Below, one piece after another: positions 1-8,217 of a stretch of DNA of 64,000 nt. The position numbers were made by a program, and so were the translations under genes. The stretch covers positions 3,598,001 through 3,662,000 of the forward strand of contig NZ_CP096016.1 of NCBI RefSeq assembly GCF_023650515.1. The letters are read 5' to 3'. Below the pieces are notes generated by a model, which saw only the letters and a program-made list of their open reading frames with translations, had not been told where the DNA came from and made no database searches. Numbering within the stretch: the first letter of the stretch is position 1; every line of letters starts with the position of its first letter. This stretch comes from Alkalimarinus coralli. GTDB taxonomy: Bacteria > Pseudomonadota > Gammaproteobacteria > Pseudomonadales > Oleiphilaceae.

Positions 1-108
1 GAACGCATTTCGCGGTTGGTCACCCCCTGTTTGGTTAGCCTTGTTCAGGCTACGATTCCCAATCACGAACGTTCCCATATTGAGATTTACTTTCCTGGCG
101 GCGAGTAA
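1..108 (+). CDS. C-terminal end of an unidentified protein (cut by window edge)
   Basis: Frame 1 is open from the first base to a TAA at 106-108, giving the last 35 residues of a protein that begins outside the window. The tail ends in IEIYFPGGE. I do not recognise a family from so short a piece, and it could also be a chance open frame, since 35 codons without a stop is weak evidence. It lies on the same strand as the following DUF4124 gene, about 130 bp upstream of it. Confidence 0.4.
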   Translation, partial: ERISRLVTPCLVSLVQATIPNHERSHIEIYFPGGE

Positions 109-236
109 AACTACAGTGGCATGCAATCGCGCCGAGTAACGTTCAAAGCGACCTGTTTAGCTGGCAAACCGGATGAATGGTTACTCTTGATATACTATGA
201 TGGTTGTAACTCCTAGCAAACGAGAACGATAGCATT

Positions 237-731
237 ATGAAGTGGATTTACCGGGTTTTTACCCTCATTATTTTAGGCGGTGCTTTGGCAATCCCTTTTT
301 TTATGAAGAATAAACAAGGTGAACCCATGATGAGTTTACCCGGCGTTAAAGACCTGACTCCCAGCGCGCTGGTATCAGACCCGCCTTCACTTAATTCTGA
401 GCGTACGGTCTATAAGTGGAAAGATAAAAATGGCGTCTGGCACTATGGTGACCAGGCTCCGGAAGGGGCTCAGTTTAGTACGCTGGTCGTCGATGATAAA
501 ACCAACATTATTCAGTCGACACCGGTGCCGAAGGAGACAGAGACTGCCGAAGTGGAGGCCCCCAAGAAAGATAGTAAAAAACCAGCTTACCAGCCGCCCA
601 AAGACAGTGAAGATATACTGACACTGGATCGCGCACTCAACATTGTTGATGATGCCCACGCAGTTCGTGAGATGATGGAGCAGCGTAACCAGCACCTCGA
701 CTCGGTCGTAGGCAACCGAGATAAAAAGTAG
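237..731 (+). CDS. DUF4124 domain protein, membrane-anchored
   Basis: A 164-residue protein. Residues 5-22 form one hydrophobic segment, a signal anchor or uncleaved signal peptide, so the rest should sit in the periplasm. Around residues 58-80 is the DUF4124 pattern (VYKWKDKNGVWHYGDQAPEG), a short beta-rich motif common in gammaproteobacterial envelope proteins of unknown role. The middle (about 95-125) is rich in Glu, Lys and Pro and looks like a flexible linker, followed by a helical tail. The ATG follows a purine-rich stretch (ACGAGAACG). No function can be assigned. It is separated from the downstream FKBP gene by a small mobile element. Confidence 0.8.
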   Translation: MKWIYRVFTLIILGGALAIPFFMKNKQGEPMMSLPGVKDLTPSALVSDPPSLNSERTVYKWKDKNGVWHYGDQAPEGAQFSTLVVDDKTNIIQSTPVPKETETAEVEAPKKDSKKPAYQPPKDSEDILTLDRALNIVDDAHAVREMMEQRNQHLDSVVGNRDKK

Positions 732-764
732 CCTCTCTGGTAAAAAACAAGTAAGTTAATACCC

Positions 765-897
765 GAATGGCACTTACTTAAACTTGTCATCCTCGCGAAC
801 GCGTGGATCCATAGGGTTGTAGACTCCGTTCCAAATGGATTCCCGCCTGCGCGGGAATGACAGTACTGAGTCATTATGTCTTAAGTAAGTGCCATTC
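765..897. mobile_element. MITE-like element, copy 1 (133 bp, 17-bp TIRs, 11-bp target duplication)
   Basis: The left end (765-781, GAATGGCACTTACTTAA) and right end (881-897) are perfect 17-bp inverted repeats. The same 11 bases, AGTTAATACCC, flank the element at 754-764 and 898-908, as expected of a target-site duplication. The interior holds two imperfect palindromes, one around CCTCGCGAACGCG and one around TCCCGCCTGCGCGGGA. It encodes no transposase, so it would need one supplied from elsewhere. A related copy lies at 12290-12421 in the opposite orientation. Confidence 0.88.
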
Positions 898-992
898 AGT
901 TAATACCCTATTTCGGCAAGGAGCCTAGACAAGGCAGGCTCCTAAGTTATTCAATAATAAACAGTTAAATACATACTAAGGATCACAACCCA

Positions 993-1682
993 ATGAAAAA
1001 AATGCTCTTGGCTGCGGCACTCTTAAGCGCGTCCTCTCTAACTTATGCTGCCGACCCGGTTAAATCACTGGAAAGCGACGAGCAGAAGGTCAGCTACAGT
1101 TTCGGCCTTATCTTTGGTAAGCGCATGACCAACGACCTCCCAAGCCTGGATTTAGATGTGTTTATTCGAGGCGTTAAGGACGGTTTTAAAGGCGACCCTG
1201 CCCTGTTAAGCGACGCACAGATAGAGGAAGTGCTTAAAAACTTTCAAAATAGTCAACGCCAAGAGCAGCTGCAGCAATTTGAAAAAGTGGCAGAAGACAA
1301 TAAAGCAACAGGAAGTGCCTTTCTGGCGCAGAATAAAGACAAAGAAGGTGTCGTAACGCTTGCCAGCGGCTTGCAGTATAAAGTTATTAAAGAAGGAACA
1401 GGAAACAAACCCAAAGCGGACAGCACTGTAAAAGTGCACTATACCGGGAGCCTGATAAACGGAACCGTTTTCGACAGCTCAATCGAGCGCGGGGAACCTG
1501 TTAGCTTCCCTGTGAACGGAGTGATTCCAGGCTGGACAGAAGCGTTGCAGCTGATGAATGAAGGCAGTAAGTGGAACCTCTACATTCCTTCAGATTTAGC
1601 CTATGGCCCCGGTGGAAATCGCAACATCGGCCCTAACGAAACACTGTTATTTGAAGTTGAGTTACTGGAAGTAAAGAAATAA
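993..1682 (+). CDS. FKBP-type peptidyl-prolyl cis-trans isomerase, exported (Mip/FkpA/FklB family)
   Basis: 229 residues. A cleavable signal peptide (residues 1-19, ending LTYA before ADPVK) points to periplasmic or outer-membrane location. Residues about 25-120 match the helical N-terminal dimerisation domain of Mip-like FKBPs, including a long charged helix. Residues about 130-227 are the FKBP catalytic domain, with typical elements VKVHYTGSL, GTVFDSS, VIPGWTEAL and LAYGPGG. The family speeds prolyl isomerisation during folding of exported proteins. It is monocistronic and ends in a strong shared terminator. Which paralogue (FkpA, FklB or Mip) it corresponds to is not decided here. Confidence 0.93.
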   Translation: MKKMLLAAALLSASSLTYAADPVKSLESDEQKVSYSFGLIFGKRMTNDLPSLDLDVFIRGVKDGFKGDPALLSDAQIEEVLKNFQNSQRQEQLQQFEKVAEDNKATGSAFLAQNKDKEGVVTLASGLQYKVIKEGTGNKPKADSTVKVHYTGSLINGTVFDSSIERGEPVSFPVNGVIPGWTEALQLMNEGSKWNLYIPSDLAYGPGGNRNIGPNETLLFEVELLEVKK

Positions 1683-1700
1683 CGTTAATCGATACGCCAT

Positions 1701-1743
1701 AAAAAAAGCCCATGCAGCTTTGTCAGCGCATGGGCTTTTTTAT
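1701..1743. terminator. Bidirectional intrinsic terminator
   Basis: An A-run, then GCCCATGC, a short loop, GCGCATGGGC and a T-run. The stem plus tracts on both sides can serve the FKBP gene on the plus strand and the convergent WD40 lipoprotein gene on the minus strand. Confidence 0.85.
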
Positions 1744-1759
1744 TTAGCTGGGCATGAAG

Positions 1760-2761
1760 TTACTTAGCAAACTCCTGCAACATTCCATCTGTCATCAGTG
1801 CGATAATACCGTTGCCTCCAGGTGAGAATTCAGCCGCAATCACAGCCTTACTTGAGGCGCCGCCGTATGCTTTACGAGGGCTTGCCTGCCATTTGGACTC
1901 AACGTTTCCCGACGAAATATCCACCAACGATAGCGCGCCCTGAAACGTCCCTAACAACAGTTTACTCTCATCTCGGGAAAAGCCTGCTACTGTGAAATTG
2001 GTATAACGGTTCGGCAATGTTAAAACTGCTTGCCCACTCTTTAAATCCCAGACAATTGAATCTTCTCTTTGGGAGGTGGTGAAACCGTATTTTCCTTTGC
2101 CGGAAATAGCCACCGTCTTAATCTGGTTTTCATGGCTGAACACATGCACCTGCTCACCGCTTTTTAGATCCCAGACTTTAGCTGTTAAATCATCTGCCCC
2201 GGTAATTCCCAGTCGCCCGTCATCCGTTAAATCAACCGACCTGACTTCAGCTTCATGTGGAAAGGTAAACACCCTGCTTCCCGCCTTCATATCAAAGTAC
2301 ATTGCATCATGATTGATCATACCTAACAATGCATGACTTCCATCCCAGGACAGCTTAAGCGATAAAACTCTGGCCGGTGCCTTCCAAAAGGCAATTGATT
2401 TTCCGGTAGCCGTTTCCCAAAGAACAATATCATCTTCCACAGTGGTCGCTGCCAATGTTCCATCACCAGACAGAGACACCGCTCTAATCAGGCTTTTTTC
2501 TCCCGCGGCATGATTCCAGTCGTACAAACGCTCTTTTCTGGCGACATCCCATAAGCTACCGCCATGGTGTATAGAGCCCACTAGCGCATAACGACCATCT
2601 TGCGATAGGTCTCCGCTCAAAAAACCTTGCACAGCCAGTTCAGCTTTTGATTCAGGCCCTTTCCCGCCACACCCGTACAAGCTGGCAAACAGCAGCATCC
2701 CCCCTAATAAACTAGTCATCCGCACACATGGGCGAAAGCTAAATTGTGTTTTTTTCATCAA
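1760..2761 (-). CDS. WD40-repeat lipoprotein
   Basis: 333 residues. A hydrophobic signal ends in the lipobox SLYGC, with the lipidated cysteine near residue 31, so this is a predicted lipoprotein. The rest is built from WD40-type blades, recognisable from repeated pieces such as AVSLSGDGTLAATTVEDDIVLWE, SVDLTDDGRLGITGADDLTAKVWD and TVAISGKGKYGFTTSQ, which should fold as a beta propeller. Such lipoproteins usually act as protein-binding scaffolds, and the partner is unknown. It is convergent with the FKBP gene and shares its terminator. Confidence 0.85.
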   Translation of the reverse strand: MMKKTQFSFRPCVRMTSLLGGMLLFASLYGCGGKGPESKAELAVQGFLSGDLSQDGRYALVGSIHHGGSLWDVARKERLYDWNHAAGEKSLIRAVSLSGDGTLAATTVEDDIVLWETATGKSIAFWKAPARVLSLKLSWDGSHALLGMINHDAMYFDMKAGSRVFTFPHEAEVRSVDLTDDGRLGITGADDLTAKVWDLKSGEQVHVFSHENQIKTVAISGKGKYGFTTSQREDSIVWDLKSGQAVLTLPNRYTNFTVAGFSRDESKLLLGTFQGALSLVDISSGNVESKWQASPRKAYGGASSKAVIAAEFSPGGNGIIALMTDGMLQEFAK

Positions 2762-2877
2762 ACAAGAAGACTCCTAGTGAATATACACAGCCTGAACAGG
2801 CAACGGCTCACTATCAGTTTAGCTAAAGAAATGAGGGAAAAAGAAGTAGTTTATTAAAAAATCACAAAAACAGAGGG

Positions 2878-2912
2878 GTTAAGCAGGATAATTAAAGTTA
2901 ATCCTGCTTAAC
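2878..2912. terminator. Hairpin downstream of rsd (possible terminator)
   Basis: Perfect 12-bp inverted repeat, GTTAAGCAGGAT with ATCCTGCTTAAC, in the gap between the 5' end of the WD40 gene and the 3' end of rsd. There is no clean T-run immediately after it in either direction, so termination is plausible but not certain. Confidence 0.5.
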
Positions 2913-2995
2913 TAAAAAAGGGACTATCAGTCAGGCGTATCAAACGCCATAAGCTTACTCTATCTGCCAGGAAAGCAAGCCAAGCAGTTCAGTTT

Positions 2996-3466
2996 TTAGG
3001 CAACTTGATCTGCGTGCGAGTTATGCAATGCTTCCAGAAGTGCATCTTCAAACTCGAATCTATCTTCAAGCACTTCGCCCAACTTGGACATTTTCTTTCC
3101 TAACGACACCAAACCATCGTCAACTTTATGAACTTCATCGAATTGATCATTGAACGTTAAAGCAATCTCGGTGGTCAGTTCGATTTTAGGAATAATTTTT
3201 TTAGCTAACTCCAACCCACCGTCATCAAACTCTTTGGCTTCCTGGATAAGCTGTTCGTACACTTCAAAGTGCCCGGCAGAAACATAGTCTACAAGAATCT
3301 GGCAGAAGTGTTGGTATTTAGCGACCAACGCTTCGGGCGACTCACTTTCGGTTGATGTGATTTCGCAATAAAGAACGATTAGATCCTGCCGTTCTTTTAA
3401 CCACTTGTCGACGATATCACTCACGCCTCCCCAACGCTCTTTTGCATTACGGCAATTCTCGAGCAT
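2996..3466 (-). CDS. rsd: Rsd/AlgQ family anti-sigma-70 factor
   Basis: 156 residues. The start, MLENCRNAKERWGGV, and the central block LVDYVSAGHFEVYEQL are signatures of the Rsd/AlgQ family, all-helical proteins that bind region 4 of sigma-70 and help redistribute RNA polymerase in stationary phase. In Pseudomonas the homologue AlgQ also affects alginate and virulence genes. The length agrees with the family. The neighbour dsbB, on the same strand upstream, matches the algQ-dsb neighbourhood of pseudomonads, though about 300 bp separate the two genes, so rsd probably has its own promoter. Confidence 0.95.
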   Translation of the reverse strand: MLENCRNAKERWGGVSDIVDKWLKERQDLIVLYCEITSTESESPEALVAKYQHFCQILVDYVSAGHFEVYEQLIQEAKEFDDGGLELAKKIIPKIELTTEIALTFNDQFDEVHKVDDGLVSLGKKMSKLGEVLEDRFEFEDALLEALHNSHADQVA

Positions 3467-3766
3467 AACAGTCCCCTTGACCCACGTCTTTTCGCAAGCG
3501 CATATCGATGATGACCTGATTCAGAAAATCGTTCTGAAAAATATAAAGTCGAATAATCGCTGCGTCCTGGTTTATTGTTTTCATCCGCCCCCTACAGGCT
3601 CATCTATTACTTTATGCGAGCCTTGAAAACGAAGCAAGCTCTGAACTTAAACAAAATGTGAAATCATCGCAAGGATAATTAGGTAATTCAGTCAAAAATA
3701 GCCAATAAATCTCGCATTTTTTCTGTAAATATTAGGCCTGTATTATTTTATTCCGAAGCAGATTAC
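3467..3766. other. Intergenic region between dsbB and rsd
   Basis: About 300 bp, AT-rich near 3640-3760. It should contain the rsd promoter on the minus strand. I see no convincing gene, repeat or structured RNA in it. Confidence 0.5.
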
Positions 3767-4279
3767 TTATGTGCGCTGATCTGTTTTTCTCAACAATTGG
3801 TACAACCCCATAAGCCCCATACCGGTAAATACCACTAACGTCCAACCCGGTATACTGAGTCCTAAAAAGACCCACTGAACCTCTGCACAATCGCCTGTAC
3901 CGCTCAACATCATCGTTAACACTTCCTGCATAGGAAAGTACTCCATATTCTCAACGATATAGCTTAAGCCAGGGCCACAGGCGGGAATTTCATCTGCGGG
4001 CAAGCTTTGTAACCAGAGCTGTCTTGAGGACAACGCAGCACCCATTGCCGCCAAAACGATTAACAATGCGCCATATACCTTTACGCCAACGCTTGAAGGA
4101 TTATGTATGGCCGCAATAAGTGCCAGAATGGCAATGGCAATGACCACGATCCGCTGTGACATACATAAGGGGCAGGGCTCAAGACCCTTAATATGTTCAA
4201 GAAAAAAGGCAAAAACCATTAGTGATGTACAGGCAATAAAAAGCAACAGGTTGAGTATGCGAGGAGCAGGGATCGTCAT
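3767..4279 (-). CDS. dsbB: Disulfide bond formation protein B
   Basis: Inner-membrane quinone reductase that reoxidises DsbA. From the start chosen here the protein has 170 residues. The CPLC pair is at residues 36-39 in the first periplasmic loop. The second pair lies in the long loop PACGPG...GTGDCAEV. Four hydrophobic segments fit the four-helix topology of DsbB. A longer reading frame starts 33 bases upstream (4312), but GGAG lies about 7 nt ahead of the ATG at 4279 (MTIPAPRIL), so I prefer the shorter form. No dsbA is visible in this window. Confidence 0.93.
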   Translation of the reverse strand: MTIPAPRILNLLLFIACTSLMVFAFFLEHIKGLEPCPLCMSQRIVVIAIAILALIAAIHNPSSVGVKVYGALLIVLAAMGAALSSRQLWLQSLPADEIPACGPGLSYIVENMEYFPMQEVLTMMLSGTGDCAEVQWVFLGLSIPGWTLVVFTGMGLMGLYQLLRKTDQRT

Positions 4280-4418
4280 TGAGTTCTCCAACAGAACTTG
4301 GTCAGCAGCCATTTAATAAAAGTTAATGGGTATCAGGCAGAACATAATAACTTGCCACAAATGTTGCAAGTTAATTAAAGTTTAAAATATAAGACTGGAA
4401 GGTCACGGGCATTACTGC

Positions 4419-5297
4419 CTAAGCGCTAGTGGCTTGCCTGAACTCAAGATAGGCGTCTAATACTCGCTGCGGTGATTCGAGATGAGGATAGTGCCCAACA
4501 CCTTCCAGGCGCACGACATCGCTGTTAGCAATCATATTCTCATAGCGGTCAGCCATGGCGCTGCCTGAAGCTGGGTCTTCAGTGCCATTAATAAAACGCA
4601 TTGGAATCCGGCTATGTAGCAAGGCTTCAACCCAGCGATCACGATGACAGCGCCGCTCGTCAATATAACGAATCAAACGATGCACCAAACCAAGTCCGTT
4701 GTTATATTCAACCAGCTCCCAGAAACTTTGCAGCAGCTCTTGATCGGGCTGATTGGAAGAGCCAAACAGGCGACAGAGTGCTTTTTCATAAGTGCTTCGG
4801 CTAATAAAGCGGCTCACAATACCACCGATGGGACTACTCAATAACCGTTGAACCGGAATCGGCTGATGGGCTTCAGGAAACAGCCCCCCATTGAGGAAAC
4901 AGGCGCTTTGTATTTCACAGTCGTGCGTCCCTCTCAGCTGGCGAGCTAAAAGCTCTTGCGCTACGTTAACACCATAATCATGACTAAAAAGGTCACAGCG
5001 TTTAACCCCCAGCTCTCTTAAAAATCCGGAGAGCAGATCGGCCTGATCAATAATATTGTAGTCATAATCAACAGGCTTATCTGAAAAACCAAAGCCTATC
5101 ATATCAATGGCAATAACAAAGTATCGCTCGGTGAGTGCTGGCCACAATACGTGCCAGTCCCACGACGAGGTCGGGAAGCCATGTATAAGAACAAGAGGCT
5201 CTCCCTTCCCCTCCATACGGCAAAAAATTGAATGGTTCAGGTATGTAAACCATTTGCCGCCTTGTTGCCAGCTATCCAAGTCTGCTGATGTGTCCAT
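4419..5297 (-). CDS. Alpha/beta hydrolase resembling the animal MEST/PEG1 protein
   Basis: 292 residues. Oxyanion-hole motif HGFP at 39-42, nucleophile elbow SHDYG with Asp107 in the nucleophile place, and a C-terminal catalytic His near residue 269 (VGHYPHLE). Asp rather than Ser groups it with epoxide hydrolases and haloalkane dehalogenases. The stretches SHDYGVNVAQELL, LNGGLFPEAHQP and LIRYIDERR strongly recall the vertebrate mesoderm-specific transcript protein, whose substrate is unsettled. The gene is not clearly in an operon; 139 bp separate it from dsbB. Substrate is unknown; a plain epoxide hydrolase is the main alternative. Confidence 0.85.
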   Translation of the reverse strand: MDTSADLDSWQQGGKWFTYLNHSIFCRMEGKGEPLVLIHGFPTSSWDWHVLWPALTERYFVIAIDMIGFGFSDKPVDYDYNIIDQADLLSGFLRELGVKRCDLFSHDYGVNVAQELLARQLRGTHDCEIQSACFLNGGLFPEAHQPIPVQRLLSSPIGGIVSRFISRSTYEKALCRLFGSSNQPDQELLQSFWELVEYNNGLGLVHRLIRYIDERRCHRDRWVEALLHSRIPMRFINGTEDPASGSAMADRYENMIANSDVVRLEGVGHYPHLESPQRVLDAYLEFRQATSA

Positions 5298-5719
5298 ATT
5301 TGCCTCAAATTGGCAGTTTATTGCCCAACAATGTAAAAAATACTTTACACCTTTAAGTTCTGCATGCGCATGATTCTATACGCGCAGATATATTTATTTT
5401 TTATTTTTTCTTCCCAGGAGTTTGTCCGATGGGTAAGTCCCTGAGTACACAGGTCTAATTCTATCGGTTTAGAAACAAAGCTCAACCTGATAGAAAAGAA
5501 TTTTTTGTTGTCTAACGAAGTAAAGGGGTTGGCAGGCAATCTGCATAGTAATTATCAACGGCATAAATGCTGAAAAATTGTCGTCAGTATCCCTTAGAAT
5601 TCCATGGCAACTCTAAGGCTGAAAATAAAAAGCTGGCTTTTGCTAAGTAAAACAGCATTGCAGCCGATAGCCATTATATAGATCACCAGATACCAGTTTG
5701 GTGATAGGAGGTTTGGGTT
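5298..5719. other. Intergenic region without a clear gene
   Basis: About 420 bp, AT-rich. The only notable structure is a short hairpin close to the following small gene, ATCACCA...TGGTGAT at about 5683-5706, just ahead of its ribosome binding site. A TATATA-like -10 sequence lies near 5675. A 64-codon minus-strand frame here shows no protein features and is ignored. Confidence 0.45.
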
Positions 5720-5884
5720 ATGCATTACCAACAAAATGATTATTTAGAAAGACTTACTAGACTTCACAACCTAAAGCTAAAGCAGGCAGATAAAGCTAAG
5801 GTGTGCCCTAATAGCCTTATGTACATGGTATTAAAGGCTGAAGCGGCAGCAATAGATCAGGAACTAAAAAGCCTACAAGGCTAA
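5720..5884 (+). CDS. Small hypothetical protein, 54 residues
   Basis: ATG at 5720 preceded by a near-consensus Shine-Dalgarno AGGAGG at 5706-5711, 8 nt away; TAA at 5882-5884. The peptide starts MHYQQNDYLERLTRLHN and is highly charged and helical, with no membrane segment or signal peptide. I do not recognise a family. The strong ribosome binding site and the following large inverted repeat argue that it is a real gene. A hairpin just upstream could occlude the ribosome binding site and regulate it. Confidence 0.6.
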   Translation: MHYQQNDYLERLTRLHNLKLKQADKAKVCPNSLMYMVLKAEAAAIDQELKSLQG

Positions 5885-5918
5885 CACAGTCATGCTCTTT
5901 CCTACTGGCCCGCTACGC

Positions 5919-5967
5919 AATGAGGGGGCCAGAGTGGAGTTCAGTAAGCTCTTCTGCCCCCCTCATT
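5919..5967. terminator. Large inverted repeat after the small gene
   Basis: AATGAGGGGG at 5919-5928 pairs with CCCCCTCATT ending at 5967. The loop of about 28 bases can fold further (AGAG...CTCT). It has no T-run. It may end transcription of the 54-codon gene or protect its mRNA. Confidence 0.45.
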
Positions 5968-6093
5968 AGCCAAAATAACCCATCTCGTGTTACATTCCGC
6001 TTTTCCATAACGGCCTGCACACCTATTTTTTAATAATGATCAGGTTCAATCCTAAAAGTATCAGATTTTTTTACAGTTTTCCGGGGTTAGTCC

Positions 6094-6648
6094 ATGCAAG
6101 ATATTCTTGAGTCAAGTTTCCGCCAGGTCATTGGAGCGGTTGGGGAAGATATTAACCGGGAAGGTTTAGTTGACACGCCAAAGAGAGCAGCAAAGGCCAT
6201 CGAGTTTTTGACCCAGGGATACCGCCAAAATTTGAATGACATTATTAATAATGCCATTTTTGAATCCGACAATGATGAAATGGTAATCGTTAAAGACATT
6301 GAGCTATATTCCCTTTGCGAACACCACATGCTGCCCTTCATCGGCAAATGCCATATAGCTTATATCCCAAATGGAAAGGTATTAGGTTTATCCAAATTTG
6401 CTCGTATTATTGATATGTTTGCCAGACGCCTGCAGATTCAGGAAAACCTGACACGCCAGATTGCAGAAGCCGTGCTGGAGGTCACCGAAGCAAAAGGTGT
6501 GGGTGTCGTTATCGAAGCAAAACACATGTGTATGATGATGCGCGGTGTTGAAAAGCAAAACTCCGTCATGAGCTCATCAATGATGCTGGGAACAATGAGA
6601 GAGTCCCAGGCTGCTCGAACCGAGTTCCTGACGCTTATTAACCGATAA
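6094..6648 (+). CDS. folE: GTP cyclohydrolase I
   Basis: 184 residues, cytosolic. It converts GTP to 7,8-dihydroneopterin triphosphate, the first step of folate and pterin synthesis. Zinc and active-site residues are visible in [10 protein letters not shown] (Cys75, His77, His78) and in the second zinc cysteine of [11 protein letters not shown]. The block GLSKFARI is also typical. It is the first gene of a folE-folX-CoA-binding cluster: folX starts 29 bp later. The pairing with folX suggests a product stream toward tetrahydromonapterin in addition to folate. Confidence 0.96.
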   Translation: MQDILESSFRQVIGAVGEDINREGLVDTPKRAAKAIEFLTQGYRQNLNDIINNAIFESDNDEMVIVKDIELYSLCEHHMLPFIGKCHIAYIPNGKVLGLSKFARIIDMFARRLQIQENLTRQIAEAVLEVTEAKGVGVVIEAKHMCMMMRGVEKQNSVMSSSMMLGTMRESQAARTEFLTLINR

Positions 6649-6677
6649 CTTAAACAGAGATTCCGGTCCAGTTCGCT

Positions 6678-7049
6678 ATGTCTTCAGTTGCAACGATAAA
6701 AATTAAAAACCTGCGATTAAGAACATTCATCGGTATTAAAGATGAAGAAATTAATAACCAGCAGGATGTCTTGATTAACGCCTCCATCCGCTACGATGCA
6801 GACACAGCCATTAAAGAAAACTGTATTGAAACAGCATTGAACTATCGCACCATCACCAAACAGATTATCAAGCTGGTTGAAGATAACCGTTTTGCACTGC
6901 TTGAAAGAATGACCCATGAAATATTGAGCATTATTATGTCTTACCAGGACGTAATCGATGCAACCGTTGAAGCTGATAAACCCTATGCGCTTCGTTATGC
7001 TGATTCGGTTTCTGTCACACTCACTGCTACCCGAGAGGCATCCGCATGA
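6678..7049 (+). CDS. folX: Dihydroneopterin triphosphate 2'-epimerase
   Basis: 123 residues, of the FolB/FolX fold. FolX epimerises dihydroneopterin triphosphate to dihydromonapterin triphosphate, the pterin branch that supplies the cofactor of phenylalanine hydroxylase in several gammaproteobacteria. Blocks such as [27 protein letters not shown] and [12 protein letters not shown] resemble FolX more than FolB. The stop overlaps the next ATG by four bases (ATGA), so translation of the two is probably coupled. FolB is the alternative; adjacency to folE fits either. Confidence 0.88.
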   Translation: MSSVATIKIKNLRLRTFIGIKDEEINNQQDVLINASIRYDADTAIKENCIETALNYRTITKQIIKLVEDNRFALLERMTHEILSIIMSYQDVIDATVEADKPYALRYADSVSVTLTATREASA

Positions 7050-7489
7050 CCTTTATTGACCCACATAGCGACCAGCAAATTAGCGACATTCTCCATTCGG
7101 TAAAAACCATCGCCTTGGTCGGCGCAAGTGACAAAGAAGAGCGAGCAAGCTATCGGGTGATGCGGTTTATGCAAAGCAAGGGGTTTAAGATTATTCCTGT
7201 CAGCCCTCGTCTTGCTGGCCAAACATTGCTCGGCGAGACGGTTCACGCAGACCTTAAGTCTCTACCCTGCCCGGTTGATATGGTTGATCTATTTGTAAAC
7301 TCAGAGCGAGTATTACCTGTTATTGATGATGCAATTGCGCTTGCGCCTAAGGTTGTGTGGATGCAAATAGGCGTTATAAATCAGGAGGCAGCGGAGCGTG
7401 CTAAAAATGCAGGCATTGATGTCGTGATGGATCGCTGCCCTAAAAAAGAAATTGAACAGCTAGGGCTATTTACCCAGGCGACAGTGTAG
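7046..7489 (+). CDS. CoA-binding domain protein (YccU family)
   Basis: 147 residues, one Rossmann-like CoA-binding domain. N-terminal nucleotide-binding turn in [21 protein letters not shown], then PVSPRLAGQ and the C-terminal [10 protein letters not shown], all typical of YccU-type proteins. The biochemical role of the family is poorly defined; members bind CoA-like nucleotides. It is translationally coupled to folX by an ATGA overlap and is the last gene of this cluster. Confidence 0.88.
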   Translation: MTFIDPHSDQQISDILHSVKTIALVGASDKEERASYRVMRFMQSKGFKIIPVSPRLAGQTLLGETVHADLKSLPCPVDMVDLFVNSERVLPVIDDAIALAPKVVWMQIGVINQEAAERAKNAGIDVVMDRCPKKEIEQLGLFTQATV

Positions 7490-7556
7490 CCAAGCCACGG
7501 TTTAAGCTGGCTACGGCTTAGCCTGTGTAGACTCATTAAAAACAGCTAATACATTG

Positions 7557-8084
7557 TTAGCTGTTTAGTTTTTCCAATAGTGACCTAAACACCTCCAGAG
7601 AGCGCTGAACATCAGGCACAGCGTGCAAATAACAGGGTTCATCCTGAACGACTAACTGGCCGCCACTCCGCTCTATCGCCCCCACCAGCATCAAGTTATC
7701 AATCATATCAAACTGCTCAACGGCACAACCCGAATCATCACTGACCCGGCTGCTGTATAGTCGTCCGTCAAGCGTATAACCATAGACAGGCTTATCTAAA
7801 GCCAACATAAACCCCATCTCAAAGGCCGTACCAACATCCATGCTCGGACCTCTAAAAGGGGTCATATTGGCGATAACCGCATCACAGTGGCGCATTAGTG
7901 AAATATTCTCATCAAATATCGTAAGCCCCTGCTGGTAAGGTGGTTTATCACTCAGGTCTAGTTGATTATCCAGAGGGAACAAACCCTCGATACCATACTC
8001 CTGACATATGCGCTTCTTCTCCCGCCCCACTTCTTCTGCATTTGGCCAAAAGACTTCAGGCCCTGCCAGATAAAAACGCTTCAC
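7557..8084 (-). CDS. Nucleoside 2-deoxyribosyltransferase family protein
   Basis: 175 residues. MKRFYLAGPEVFW at the start and the block CDAVIANMTPFRGPSMDVGTAFEMGFMLAL are signatures of the nucleoside 2-deoxyribosyltransferase fold; the Glu of AFEMG is the expected nucleophile. Members exchange bases between deoxynucleosides or hydrolyse nucleotides, and the exact substrate cannot be read from sequence. It is separate from the convergent folE cluster. Confidence 0.88.
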   Translation of the reverse strand: MKRFYLAGPEVFWPNAEEVGREKKRICQEYGIEGLFPLDNQLDLSDKPPYQQGLTIFDENISLMRHCDAVIANMTPFRGPSMDVGTAFEMGFMLALDKPVYGYTLDGRLYSSRVSDDSGCAVEQFDMIDNLMLVGAIERSGGQLVVQDEPCYLHAVPDVQRSLEVFRSLLEKLNS

Positions 8085-8168
8085 CTATAGCTCCTCTGCT
8101 TGCTATGTTCTACTTCCTGACCAATCTTATACCGATGACCAGGCCAAATGACCAAGTTAGCTGCTTTA

Positions 8169-8217
8169 TAGTAGTTCACAGCTCTTCATAGTAGTTCACT
8201 GTTCTTCATAGTAGTGG
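8169..8217. repeat. Tandem 20-bp repeat at the end of the DUF3565 gene
   Basis: TAGTAGTTCACAGCTCTTCA (8169-8188) is followed by a copy with two changes (8189-8208) and a partial third copy. The units cover the last codons and stop of the minus-strand gene, so its C-terminal codons have been duplicated outward past the stop. Confidence 0.75.

Noticed and set aside
587-874. 95-codon minus-strand reading frame
   Set aside because: It is a translation of the MITE and of the DUF4124 gene in antisense, with the familiar CHSRAGGNP pattern that such palindromic repeats give.
5560-5719. Cyclic-di-GMP or other riboswitch ahead of the 54-codon gene
   Set aside because: The conserved core of GEMM aptamers is not present; only a simple hairpin near the ribosome binding site.
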